Below are positions 1 to 11,400 of a stretch of DNA of 40,045 nt, in pieces (position 1 is the stretch's first letter; each line of letters starts with the position of its first letter). Origin of the DNA: Xanthomonas prunicola (GTDB lineage: Bacteria > Pseudomonadota > Gammaproteobacteria > Xanthomonadales > Xanthomonadaceae); the NCBI RefSeq assembly GCF_002846205.1, contig NZ_PHKV01000016.1, forward strand, positions 915-40,959, in the 5' to 3' direction. The notes beneath the pieces are model-generated. The model was not told the DNA's origin. It saw nothing but the letters and a program-made list of their open reading frames with translations, and ran no database searches. A program made the position numbers and the translations under genes.

Positions 1-2635
1 TCTCGCCGCCGCCGTTCTTGTTCTCCGACTTACTGGTATTGGTTTCCTTGTTGCTGAGCAGGTTGAGATTGTTGGCCGCAGCCAGTGCCACGTTATGGCC
101 GCTGATCTCACTACCAATCACGTTTAGGTCGCCGCCCGTGGCGGCGATGGTCACGTTGCCGTCGCTGAGGATGCGGCTGCCGCCAGTCGTTTCGTCGTGC
201 GTGGTCGTCTTGCTCGACGCGCTGCTGGCACCAAGGGCGATCTTCAAGCTGACGGCATCCTGGCCGCCGCTGGTCGGCGGTGCCTGGTAAGCACTTACCG
301 CATCGCTGACGGCATATGCCGTCTTGGCCGCATAGAGCGCCTTGAGGCGGTCGTCCTCTACTTCCGATCCGCGTTTGGTCGCCATATACGCCGCTTGGGC
401 TGCCTCGACCGCTGCACCGGTCAGCCCCAGCGTCAGACCCGCACTCTGCTGCTTGGACGTCTGCACCGTGTCCACAGTGTTTTCCGCAGCCGCAATCGTG
501 ACCTCCTTGCCCACGATGGTGGTGCTGGTGGCGCTCAGCACATCGCTGCCGGCGATGGCCACCTTGTTGCCGGCGGTCATCGTCACCGCGCCATCGGTGC
601 TGCCGACCAGGCTGCCGGTATTGGTGACCTCGGTAACGTCCAATCCATCGGTCTTCTTGGTCACGCCCAAAGCGACGCTGAATCCACCGCCGCCGTAGAG
701 ACCCGACTTCTTGACAGTCTTTTCGTGTTCCTCGCTGTGCGTGTTCTGCACCGTGTCCAGCGTGATGTTGTTGCCTGCGGCCAATACCACATCGCCGGTG
801 CTGGCGACCTGCGCGCCTTGCGATAGCAGATCGTTACCCGCCGCAATCTGCACCGTGTCACCACTGAGCGTGGTGGTGACTGCTACGTTGTCCTGCCACT
901 CATCATGCGTGGTCGTCGTCTTGCTGGAGAACGTGCCCTTCTTCTTGGTCATGTCCTGCACGGCGTCGTGCTGCTCGCTGGCGGCGAGCAGATTGACGTC
1001 GTTGCCGGCGGCCAGGGTGATGCCGCCTTCCTTGGTGGCTGCCGATGCGGCGGTGAGGGTGATGTCGTTGCCGGCCTGCATCGCCAGGTCGCCGCCAGCG
1101 TTGAACTCGGTGCCGTAGACGGTTTCGTCGCTGGTCGCGATGGTCTGCTTGAAGCGCTTGCGCGTTTCCAACGTGTTGCTGGTGTCCACCGTGGTCAGCG
1201 TGCTGGCATTGATGTCATTGCCGGCGCTTAGCCCCAAGCCCCTGCCGGCGTCCAGCTTGGCCGCGACCAGATTGACGTCGTTGCCGGCGCTGAGGATCAA
1301 GTTGCCGCCGGCAGTGAGCGCCTGCTGGTCGATGCTCTGGGTGGTCGTGGTGGTGGTGACGCGGGCCTTGCCGTTGCGGCTCTTGTAGCTGTTGGTTTCG
1401 GTCTCGTTGAGGACGGATTCGACGTTGAGGTTGTTGCCTGCTGCGGCAATCAGATCGCCGCCGGCCTTGACGTCGGCCTGACGGATGGTCAGGTCGTTGC
1501 CGGCGGTCAGTTGCAGGCTGTCGCCGGTGCTGATGTTGGTACGGGTGGCGACCTTGCCGTCCAGGCCGGTGGTTGGGGTCAGCGAAAGGTTGTTGCCTGC
1601 CTGCAGTGCGGCACTGCCGCCGGCGTTGATGGTCACGCCATGCAGTTGCAGGTCGTTGCCTGCAGACATCACCAAATCCTTGCCAGTGGTCACCGACACC
1701 GCATCGCCACCGCGTAGCAGGCCGTTGCCGTCGCGCAAGGCGCTGGGCGTGAGGCTGAGGTTGTTGCCTGCGATCAACGCCGCACTGCTATCGGCCTGCA
1801 CGCGGGTACCGGTCAACGTCATGTCGTTGCCGGCGAATAGTTGCAGGGTGTTGCTGGCGCTGATGCCGGACAGAATGCCGACGCCGTTGATGGCCTTGGA
1901 TGCTTCGCTGACCAGATTGTTGCCAGCTACCAGTGCAACGTCGCGGCCCTGGATCTGGCCCTGATTGAGAAGGTCATTGCGCGTTTCCAGGGCAACGCTG
2001 CCGGTGCCACTGATGCGGCCCTGGTTGAGCAGGTTACCGGCGGTGACGCTGACGTCGGCACCGGCGATGACGCCCTGGTTGCTCATGGAATTGGTGGCGT
2101 TGAGCTCGACGTTGCCGCCTGCAATCAAGGCGCCATTGCCACGCAGCTGCAGCGAGTTGGAGGCCAGATACACCACCGGCACCAGCACCTTCTGGCCCTG
2201 GTAGTCCTGTTCGACCATCCAGACGATGTCTTGCGTCAGCGCGGCCGCTTGTGCGGCGGTGAGGCCCACGCCCATGCTCAGCTGCAGCTGACCTGCGGCG
2301 GCCACGCCCGACTCCAGCAAGGCGCGGTACTGCGCCACGCCATCGGCATAGTTGCCCAGATAGCGGCGGCCGGTGAGCTGGGTGATCTGGTCCAGCACCA
2401 GGCGCTGCTCGTAGAAGCCATCGCCCAGGCGGGTCTGGGTCCACTCTGGATCAACACCCAGCTTGTCCAGCAGGAAGTCGCTGCTGATGAAGTTGTCGTA
2501 GTTGACGAAGCGCGGGTCGGTCTCGATCAGGTAACGACGGCAGGGGCCGTTGCTGCTCCAGGCGCTGATGCCGCCCAGTTCGGTTACAACGCGGCCCTTA
2601 CCCTTGAAGCTGGTGCCGACTATCAGTCGCAGATT
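1..2635 (-). pseudogene. Orphan FhaB/CdiA fragment, no start codon, continues beyond the left edge
   Basis: On the minus strand this stretch reads as the haemagglutinin-repeat part of FhaB. It matches the intact fhaB from the conserved block containing RRYLIETDP (about 2,520 here, 10,805 in fhaB) down through the QAGNNLSLT-type repeats. Reading begins right after an in-frame TGA at 2636-2638, with no plausible start or ribosome site, about 55 bp past the end of the TNT-associated immunity gene. The first residues (VGTSFKGKG) differ from fhaB, so the join is a rearrangement junction. The frame is still open at base 1 (LSNKETNTSKS), so a third toxin/immunity module probably lies to the left. 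No internal stop was noticed, but I did not check every codon. As it stands it cannot be secreted, having no signal peptide or TPS domain. It is best read as silent recombination substrate. Confidence 0.8.
1767..2578 (-). repeat. Shared FhaB block, copy 3 (orphan)
   Basis: One of three long homologous blocks in this window; the others are 4055-4900 and 10035-10915. All carry the RRYLIETDP to LVAGNNLVSEASK coding stretch in the same orientation. Limits were placed by eye where similarity to the other copies fades, at the changed residues around VVTELGGISAW on one side and the AGNNLSLT repeat on the other; on that side similarity to fhaB continues. Confidence 0.8.
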
Positions 2636-2693
2636 TCAAAAATATTTAATTTTCCACCATTTTACTCTTCCCGGCTATTTATTTTCAACAAAT

Positions 2694-2930
2694 TTATTTG
2701 CTATAAATTTCATAAATCCACTTCGCTAGAATTTCAGGAGAATTTGTTTCTTTCCTTAGACATTCATTGCCACGATCCTTTGCGACAATTGCTAAAACTC
2801 CAGATTCATTAACTTCTATGTATGGAGCACCAAATTCCTCGACATCAGTCCCCATAGGAAGAGCCTTGTAAGGCCTCCCTTGTGCCTCAGCATATCTAAA
2901 GAAAAAATAGGATATTTCATCAATTTTCAT
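2694..2930 (-). CDS. Small immunity-like protein next to the orphan TNT toxin
   Basis: This 78-residue acidic protein starts MKIDEISYFFF. The ATG at 2930 follows a GGTGA ribosome site (2936-2940) and lies 16 nt after the TNT toxin stop at 2947-2949. Base composition is much more AT-rich than the fhaB-derived DNA on both sides, as is usual for polymorphic-toxin immunity genes. No signal peptide or membrane segment is seen, so it should be cytoplasmic, where it would bind and block the NAD-glycohydrolase domain. I do not recognise the family with confidence. The immunity role is inferred from position, size and composition. The gene looks intact although its toxin is broken, so the cell may stay protected against kin that carry an active TNT module. 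Confidence 0.6.
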   Translation of the reverse strand: MKIDEISYFFFRYAEAQGRPYKALPMGTDVEEFGAPYIEVNESGVLAIVAKDRGNECLRKETNSPEILAKWIYEIYSK

Positions 2931-2946
2931 TTAAATCACCTTCAAT

Positions 2947-4065
2947 CTATTCAATTTCCTTAATAAACCCATTTGACTTCAATTCATCGATGCTCATGGG
3001 CAGTTTATGCTGGACTCCTCCGCCCGGCTTCCCGAACCACGGAGATGCGTTAACCGATTCTACTTTAGGAATAGGTTTTATAACCACATACTTCTTCCGC
3101 GGCTACTCCATGCTTGAGCTTGGCAAGGCGCGCTGATCAAACGGCACATCCGGCGGCGCAACAAAGTTTCCACGATCGGTAAAACTGCCATTCTCATCAA
3201 ATCGACCCCCAAACCTATCAAAAGTTTTTCCCGACCCAAGTTCAATAACTTTTGGTGCCGCATCAAATCCGTCAGCAAAACCATTATTTTCTTTTGTAGG
3301 CCAGTCTGGACTCCCGTCCGGTTTAACCCATCTAGGGTCAACCTTCAATTTCTCAGCCGTCGCCGCCTGTGCGGCTGTCGGGTTGGCTATGGGTCCACGC
3401 GCCCCGGCTGCCGGAATTTTCCCGGGCCGAAGTGAATTTATATAATCAATTACATTATCGGCCTTAAACGCATCACCCATGCTTGTGGCTGCCTTTGCAG
3501 CGACACCACCCTTCCCCACATAGAGTTCTGGAGCAACGAGTGAGAATACGTCAACGCTGACCTTGCCACCAATTGCACCCGCCTTGGCTATGTCATAGAT
3601 ATCCCAAGAACCGTGCGTGTTCGTGTAGGCCGCAAATGCAAGATCCTCTGCATAGCCGCTGATACCAGTTTTTATTGCATTTAACGCGCTCTTTGCGTCG
3701 TTAAAGTTCTTCTCGGCAGTAGCTGCGTAACCATTCCCCCACATGTAGGCTAGTTGATCAATCGATTTTCCGACCTGGCCTGCAGGACTCATACCGTTGG
3801 CCAGCTCTGCCACACCGGTAACCATTTCCCAAACCCGGCCGGTAGCACCGACCGTACCTGCTCCCATACCCAGCGCCGCGCGCAGCGCAGAATCAGCGGT
3901 TGCAACCGATAGCGGAATGCTACCGTTCCATGCTGCCGAAGCCAGCGCTTGGTTGCTGCAATCACCTGCCATCGCACACGCAAGCTTGTGGCCAAGATCC
4001 GCAGTCGTCACATGTGGGACGAAGTCCTTGGTCAGCGTTCGGTCCTTGGAGGTTTTTGCCCGCAA
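2947..4065 (-). pseudogene. Orphan CdiA-CT: pre-toxin region plus TNT (NAD+ glycohydrolase) toxin, interrupted by TAG
   Basis: The first ~200 codons (TKDFVPHVTTADLGHK to about FKADNVIDYIN) match the fhaB pre-toxin region at 6,036-6,623 in constant register. The tail then differs and carries TNT-domain hallmarks: TFDRFGGRF, FVAPPDVPFDQRALP and, further on, PWFGKPGGGVQ and a closing helix with SIDELKSNGFI. TNT domains hydrolyse NAD+. An in-frame TAG at 3103-3105 separates the DRFG/RALP half from the WFG..GGGVQ half. Beyond it the frame runs cleanly to TAG at 2947-2949, so a single CAG-to-TAG change would explain the break. The upstream join to the FhaB mid-fragment (about 4,041-4,050) is out of frame, so no fusion is made. 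The ATG at 4065 comes from the junction and is probably not a real start. TNT identity rests on motif recognition. Confidence 0.82.
3443..4030 (-). repeat. Pre-toxin homology block, orphan copy
   Basis: Nearly identical to 6036-6623 at a constant offset of 2,593 bp (checked at 3,491/6,084 and 3,961/6,554). It encodes the segment from TKDFV to FKADNVIDYIN. The constant offset means no insertions or deletions, so a crossover here would swap the toxin tail without shifting frame. Confidence 0.85.
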
Positions 4066-4900
4066 TCAACACTGCGCTGCCATCGGCCTGCACGCGGGTA
4101 CCGTTCAGCGTCATGTCATTGCCGGCGAATAGTCGCAGGGTGTTCCTGGCGGTGATGCAGGACAGAATGCCGACGCCGTTGATGGCCTTGGATGCTTCGC
4201 TGACCAGATTGTTGCCGGCCACCAGTGCAACGTCGCGGCCCTGGATCTGGCCCTGGTTGAGCAGGTTGCCTGCGGTGATGCTGACATCGGCGCCTGCGAT
4301 GACGCCCTGGTTGCTCATGGAATTGGTGGCGTTGAGCTGGACGTTGCCGCCGGCGATCAAGGCGCCATTGCCACGCAGCTGCAGCGAGTTGGAGGCCAGA
4401 TACACGACGGGTACCAGCACCTTCTGGCCTTGGTAGTCCTGCTCCACCATCCACACGATGTCCTGCGTCAGCGCGGCCGCTTGTGCGGCGGTGAGGCCCA
4501 CGCCCATGCTCAGCTGCAGCTGACCTGCGGCGGCCACGCCCGACTCCAGCAAGGCGCGGTACTGCGCCACGCCATCGGCATAGTTGCCCAGATAGCGGCG
4601 GCCGGTGAGCTGGGTGATCTGGTCCAGCACCAGGCGCTGCTCGTAGAAGCCATCGCCCAGCCGGGTCTGGGCCCACTCCGGGTCCACACCCAGCTTGTCG
4701 AGCAGGAAGTCGCTGCTGATGAAGTTGTCGTAGTTGACGAAGCGCGGGTCGGTCTCGATCAGGTAACGACGGCCCGGGCCATTGCTGCGCCAGGCATTAA
4801 TGCCGCCCAGCCCGTTGGCGGCACGGCCCATTGCGGTGAGATCGGTACCGGTGCCGCCGGATAGGCGATACAGCCCGCCAATGGGCAGGCCGCCCTATGC
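4055..4900 (-). repeat. Shared FhaB block, copy 2 (orphan, ~60 bp shorter)
   Basis: Homologous to 10035-10915 in fhaB and to 1767-2578. It lacks the roughly 60 bp that encode the RISGTGSVALEARND-type stretch in fhaB. Similarity stops at about 4,050, where the sequence switches to a copy of the pre-toxin region. Confidence 0.8.
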
Positions 4901-4975
4901 GCCGATGCTGTTAAGCGCGCTGCCGCTAATGCTGCGCCTTGACTGCTGGTCATGCTGGCGGTCAGGGCCGCCCCC
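4066..4975 (-). pseudogene. FhaB mid-gene fragment preceding the orphan TNT tail
   Basis: This is a degenerate copy of the fhaB stretch around 10,035-11,450. It contains LPIGGLYRL, AMGRAANGLGGINAW, RRYLIETDP, FYEQRLVLDQ and LVAGNNLVSEASK, close to the intact gene. Compared with fhaB it lacks about 20 codons (the RISGTGSVALEARND-type stretch). It has an in-frame TAG just before GGLPIGG (about 4,896) and a frameshift further upstream (ALTASMTSSQG in another frame). At its downstream end it passes out of frame into the pre-toxin block. It cannot encode a secreted protein. Its likely role is homology for recombination with fhaB. About 110 bp between it and the deaminase immunity gene contain nothing I recognise. 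Confidence 0.82.
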
Positions 4976-5085
4976 TTAATTACCTCCGTCCCGGATGTTG
5001 CACAAATCATTGATTGGAAAGAGCTATAGCTGGGAAAACCTCAGCCTCCGCCCCTGATTTTTTTCAGGTTCGAGGTTCCACCTTA

Positions 5086-5469
5086 CTACTCAACAACAGA
5101 CCACGTATATTTCTCTAGAGAAGAAAATTCACAAAAATCCAAAAGAGCCATCCTTGCCAAATCATAACTCGCTAAAGAAGAGGATTCGTACTCTCCATAT
5201 TGCCCACCAACACAAAGTTCAATATTGCCACCTGGCATATCTGACTTCACTTCATAGCTAATATCTTCCGGAGAAACTTTATTGACCAAGAATTTCTCAC
5301 TTCCGCCACCAATAAAGAGCACCCAACCATCCTCTCTCTTCACACAAAGCAGCGTATGCCGTTCACCATTCAATTTCCCAAGCAAATTAACCACACCACT
5401 TTGATCCAAACCATAGAACTCATCGTCCACATTATGAGCTCCAACTCGATTGTCAAGATAAAATTTCAT
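5086..5469 (-). CDS. Imm1-like immunity protein for the FhaB deaminase toxin (CdiI)
   Basis: This 127-residue acidic soluble protein begins MKFYLDNRVG. Its ATG lies 1 nt after the fhaB stop, so it should be translationally coupled to fhaB, with an AGG about 8 nt upstream. The body alternates short strands (TLLCVKREDGWVLFIGGG, NIELCVGGQYGEY) and ends in a helix followed by KYTWSVVE. That layout, and especially the TWS-type ending, recalls Imm1-family immunity proteins, which commonly guard deaminase toxins. Expected role: bind the toxin domain in the cytoplasm of producing cells and siblings and block its active site. AT-rich like the toxin tail, as expected for a toxin/immunity pair exchanged as one module. 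The Imm1 assignment is from pattern memory. Confidence 0.75.
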   Translation of the reverse strand: MKFYLDNRVGAHNVDDEFYGLDQSGVVNLLGKLNGERHTLLCVKREDGWVLFIGGGSEKFLVNKVSPEDISYEVKSDMPGGNIELCVGGQYGEYESSSLASYDLARMALLDFCEFSSLEKYTWSVVE

Positions 5470-5470
5470 A

Positions 5471-8400
5471 TTAAGGCCTAATCAATAAAGGACCATCAGG
5501 GCCAATAACTGTCAATTCCTTTAAACCCAACTGACGAACCATAGTACGTATCCCACCGTTTTGTCCGCAAGCCTTACATGGCTGCCTATCCACATACATA
5601 GTCAAACTCTTACCACTAAAATCTCCACCACTGTTTTTTAGTTGATTCAAAACATCGATTTCCGCATGACTTTTCGATATATTGTTTACTCCAGAAGTAG
5701 GCTGGCCATGCGCATTTATACCATAAATTTCCTTGCCATCCACATTAATCTTTGCAATAGTTGATCTATCCGCGGCCGTACCAGATTCGGGCAAACCCAA
5801 TTCAGTCCTGAATTTTTCCAGGTCTGAAAAAACGCCACCAATTTCATCAATGACCTGATCAGACGAAATTATTGATCCATTTGGCGACTGAACAACCACG
5901 TCACCATCAGAATTCAATAACCGCCTATAGCCTTGCGGCAAGCCGCCTGTTTCATTTGCCATTGCGCCAGCCGAATTGATCCGGCTATATCCCTTAGGTA
6001 TTTCCGCGCTAGCAGCAGGCTTTAATTGGTTAATATATTCAATTACATCATCAGCCTTAAACGCCATACCTACTTCCGTTGCAGCCTTTGCAGCGACACC
6101 ACCCTTCCCTGCATATAGCTCTGGAACAACGAGCGAGAGAACGTCAACGCTGACCTTGCCGCCGATTGCACCCGCCTTGGCTATGTCATAGATATCCCAA
6201 GAACCGTGCGTGTTCGTGTAGGCCGCAAATACAAGATCCTCTGCATAGCCGCTGATACCAGTTTTTATTGCATTTAACGCGCCCTTTGCGTCGTTAAAGT
6301 TCTTCTCGGCAGTAGCTGCGTAACCATTCCCCCACAGGTAGGCTAGTTGATCAATCGATTTTCCGACCTGGCCTGCAGGACTCATACCGTTGGCCAGCTC
6401 TGCCACACCGGTAACCATTTCCCAAACCCGGCCGGTAGCACCGACCGTACCTGCTCCCATACCCAGCGCCGCGCGCAGCGCAGAATCAGCGGTTGCAACT
6501 GATAGCGGAATGCTACCGTTCCATGCTGCCGAAGCCAGCGCTTGGTTGCTGCAATCACCTGCCATCGCACACGCAAGCTTGTGGCCAAGATCTGCAGTCG
6601 TCACATGGGTGACGAAGTCCTTGGTCAGTGAACCGTCCTTGTCGGAGTTGAACAGGCCAACCAACTCAGGCACGTGACCCGCAAGCCAAGCGGTGTATTC
6701 CCCAGCGTGATCGAGCTGATCTTGCACGGCTGCAGCGGCCAGCTGTTTTTGCTCCGCGCATCCGCCGCTGGCTGGATCGCTACACGCACCGCGCAACGCG
6801 AGATTGCGTTCTTCCGACAGCGCCTTCAGTTGCTCGGCGCGCTCACACTGGGTGCCAGACTTGGAACAAGCGATCAGGGCCGTGGCATATTCCATCCGCT
6901 CTTGATGGCCGAGGTAATTGTTGGACACCTCATTCAAGGCTGCGGCACCGCCTGCAGCACCACCGGCCGCAGCGCCTAGCGCGCTCGCTGACAACCCTGT
7001 CAACGTGGCAGCCACCGCTTTATTGATTCCGGCTTTCTCCAACGCTTCTGCCAGGTACGGTGCCGCCACGGTGCCTGCCGCTGCGCCTAGCGCTCCTTCT
7101 GTGCCACCTGTCAGACCACCCACAACCGCATGTGACAGCACACGCAACGTGCCGCCATTGCCCCAATCCTTCATCAACTGATCAGCTTCGGCCCGTTTGC
7201 TGTCGTCACCGGTTGCATCTGCTTCCGCATAGAGCTCGGCCGCCTTGTCAACTTTTCCCTGTGCGTAATCGCCAACAAACTTCGTTGCCTGCTGCCCTGC
7301 GGTGGCGGTGATCTGCGCTTGCGCGGCAACTTGGTCACGCAGTGCCTGACCATCCCATTGCTTGGTCAAGCCACCTGCGTCATCGCCGCTGATCACATCG
7401 CGCTTAAGACCCGCCAATGCATCTGCAGCGGTCTTACCAGACTTGGCGAGTTGCCCAGCCTCGTCGGTGATGAGCAAGCTGCCACCACTGATCCCGCTGG
7501 TGGTGGTCGATGTCGCATCGCCACTCTTGCTCCCGATGCCAGCCGCTGTACCGGTGCTTCCAGTCTGGAAGTTCTGCCACGACCAGTTTGCACCGTTGTT
7601 GACTGTCGGCTGGACCTGACCAGTTTCTCCTTGCTGCTTCTTGTCGCCTGTTCCCTTGCTATATCCGCCCGATAGACTGAACCCTTTGGCGTCGTAACTG
7701 CTAGTGTTTTCAATATCGCTATAGGTCAGCGTGCCGGTCTGCAGGCGGTTGACGCCGGCATCCACCGCCGCCTGGGTGCTGGCGATCATCGCGCCTTTCA
7801 GATTGGTATTGCCGCCGACACGGATGTTGAAGCCGCCGTCGCCGGCCTGGATACCGCTCTGTTCGGTCACGCTGGCAAAGTCGCCACTGACCTTGTTACT
7901 GCTATAGCTGGCGCTGGCACTGAACCCTGCGCCAAAGGTCACACTCGCGCCAACACTCTTGTCCTTGCTGTCGTACGTGCTGGTGTCCTGCAGGCTCTCG
8001 ATGCTCAGATTGCCACCGACATCGGCGATCACCTTGTCCGCCGACAGCTGCGCGCCCTTGAGCGTGGTGTCATTGCCACTGATGACCGTGGCCGTGTTGC
8101 CCGCAGCCAGATGACTATTGCTGTAGGTCACGTCCTCGCCATTGGCCTTGCCGCGTGATCCAGCTGCGCTGATCATCACGCCAAATGCGGCACCATCCGG
8201 GCCGTAAGTGATGCCGACACCCAGCGACGCGCTGCTGCTCTTACTGGTACTTTTTTGCTCGGCGGTGTTCTTGGCTGCTTCGATGAGTACATCGTGATCG
8301 GCTGCCAGCAGCAGATCATTGCCCGCCTTGATGTCACTCCCACGAATCAACAAATTACTTTGGTCGCCACCGCCGGTTGCAATCAAGTTGACGTCACCAC

Positions 8401-11400
8401 CTGCCTGTAGCTTGGAGCCTTGTGAGAGACTGGCCGTCTGCGTGCTCTTGCTCTCGCTCTTGCTGCCGCCAATGCTGATGGCAATGCTCAGATTGGCCCC
8501 CTGAGCTGCGCCGGCGGCGCTGCCACTGCTCAATGCGCTTCCGGCTTGGCCCAGCGCCTGTCCTGCCCCATATGCACTGTAGGCCGCCGATCCGAGCGCA
8601 AGTGCTTCCATGCGACTGTCGCCCTTGACCTCCTTGCTGGCCTTGTAGCTGTCGTTTGCCGCCTGCGCCAGGCTGATCGCAGCCGAGCTCAGGGTCAGCG
8701 ACAAACCGCCTTGGCTAAACTTGCTGCGCTGTTCCGCATCACTGTCGTTGTAGACCTCCGTGATCGCGATGTCCTTGCCGGTCGCGGTCAGGTCGCCCTG
8801 CAACGCCATGACATCGCTGCCCGTAATCGCCAACTTGTTGCCGGCCACCAGGGTGACGTCACCCCCAAGGCTGCCGACCGTCGTTCCGGTATGCGTGATC
8901 TGGTCGATGTCGGCGCCAGTGGTGACCTTTTGCTTACCGAGCGTCACCCCAATACCGCCACTTCCGAACAGACCGGACTTGGTGGTGACTTTGTCATGCT
9001 CTTCGCTATGCGCGTTCTGAGCAGTTTCCAAGGTCAGGTTGTTGCCTGCTGCAAGCGTGACGTCGCCGGTGCCGACAATCTGCGCGCCTTGCGACAGCAA
9101 ATCGTTACCCGCCGCGATCTGCACCGTGTCGCCACTGAGCGTGGTGGTAACCGCCACGTTGTCGCGCCACTCATCATGCGTGGTCGTGGTCTTGCTGGAA
9201 AACGTGCCCTTCTTCTTCTTGGTCATGTCCTGCACGGCGTCGTGCTGCTCGCTGGCGGCGAGCAGGTTGACGTCGTTGCCGGCGGCCAGGGTGATGCCGC
9301 CTTCCTTGGTGGCAGCGGTGGCGGCGGTGAGAGTGATGTCGTTGCCGGCCTGCATCGCCAGATTGCCACCTGCACTGAACTCGGTGCCGTGGACGGTTTC
9401 GTCGCTGGTCGTGGTGGTCTGCTTGAAGCGCTTGCGCGTGTCCAGCGTGTTACTGGTGTCCACCGTCGTCAGCGTGCTGGCATTGATGTCGTTGCCGGCG
9501 CTGATGCCCAGACCCTTGCCGGCGTCCAGCTTGGCCGCGACCAGATTGACGTCGTTGCCGGCGCTGAGGATCAGGTTGCCGCCGGCAGTGAGCGCCTGCT
9601 GGTCGATGGTTTGGGTGGTGGTCGTGGTGGTGACGCGGGTCTTGCCACTGCGGCTCTTGTAGCTGTCGGTCTCGGTCTCGTTGAGGACGGAGGCGACGTT
9701 GAGGTTGTTGCCCGCTGCGGCAATCAGGTCGCCACCGGCTTTGACCTCGGCCTGGCGGATGGTCAGGTCGTTACCGGCGGTCAATTGCAGGCTGTCGCCG
9801 GTGCTGATGTTGGTACGGGTGGCGACCTTGCCGTCCAGGCCGGTGGTCGGGGTCAGTGAGAGGTTGTTGCCTGCCTGCAGGGCTGCGCTGCCGCCGGCTT
9901 TGATGGTGACGCCGTGCAACTGCAGGTCGTTACCTGCAGAGACGATCAGGTCCTTGCCCGTGGTGACCGACACCGCGTCGCCACCGCGCAGCAGGCCGTT
10001 GTCGTTGCGCAAGGCGCTGGGCGTGAGGCTGAGGTTGTTGCCTGCGATCAATGCGGCGCTGCCACCAGCCTGCACGCGGGTGCCGGTCAACGTCATGTCG
10101 TTGCCGGCAAACAATTGCAGGGTATTGCTGGCGCTGATGCCCGACAGGATGCCGACACCGTTGATGGCCTTGGATGCCTCGCTGACCAGGTTGTTGCCTG
10201 CCACCAGGGCGACATCGCGGCCCTGGATCTGGCCCTGGTTGAGCAGGTCATTGCGCGCTTCCAGCGCCACGCTGCCAGTGCCGCTGATGCGGCCCTGGTT
10301 GAGCACGTTGCCTGCCGTGATGCTGACGTCGGCGCCGGCGATGACGCCCTGGTTGCTCATGGAATTGGTGGCGTTGAGCTCGACGTTGCCGCCGGCAATC
10401 AAGGCGCCATTGCCGCGCAACTGCAGCGAGTTGGAGGCCAGATACACCACCGGCACCAGCACGGTCTGGCCCTGGTAGTCCTGTTCGACCATCCACACGA
10501 TGTCCTGCGTGAGTGCGGCGGCCTGGGCCGCCGTCAAGCCAACGCCCATGCTCAGCTGCAGCTGGCCTGCAGCGGCCACGCCCGATTCCAGCAAGGCGCG
10601 GTACTGCGCCACGCCGTCGGCGTAGTTGCCCAGGTAGCGGCGGCCGGTGAGCTGGGTGACCTGGTCCAGCACCAGGCGCTGCTCGTAGAAGCCGTCGCCC
10701 AGCCGGGTCTGGGTCCACTCCGGGTCCACGCCCAGCTTGTCCAGCAGGAAGTCGCTGCTGATGAAGTTGTCGTAATTGACGAAGCGCGGATCGGTTTCGA
10801 TCAGGTAGCGACGGCCCGGGCCGTTGCTGCGCCAGGCGTTGATGCCGCCCAGGCCGGTTGCTGCGCGCCCCATCGCGGTGCGGTCAGTCGCCGTGCCAGT
10901 GGATAGGCGATACAGGCCGCCGATGGGCAGATCGATCTGCGTCAGCGACGTCTGCCCGCCGCCAACAATGTTGGTGACTGGAATGGTGGCCGGATCGACA
11001 CGCGTGCGGGTTGCGCTCGCAGCTGCGGTGACACCGGTACCAGCAGCGGTGGTCTGCACATTCGTCTGATCGACGGTAATACGCACCAGGCCTCTGTCGT
11101 TGGACATCACCGGTGCGACCGATATCTTGACGATGCCGCCCGACGTTGCAAGCGTGGCGTCCTGTGTGTTGGCGCCGACCTGGGTGCCTGCGCTGCCGGT
11201 CGTGCCGGTGGCAACACGGATGCTGTCCGCACCGCCAGCGACACGGCCTACGACAGCTTGTCCAACCACATTTGCTGCGGTCTGCCTGCCGCGACCATTC
11301 AACCCAGTTTGTGCACTCACGCCAGCGAGAGAAGCACCGCTAACAGCACGCCCATCGATGCTAACAGCGCCGTTACTGATATTGGCGCCGTTGATGCTGA

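Noticed and set aside
3103..4065. The shorter orphan frame taken as a complete 320-aa protein
   Set aside because: The TNT fold needs the part after the TAG, and the ATG at 4065 arises from a rearrangement junction out of frame with the FhaB fragment.
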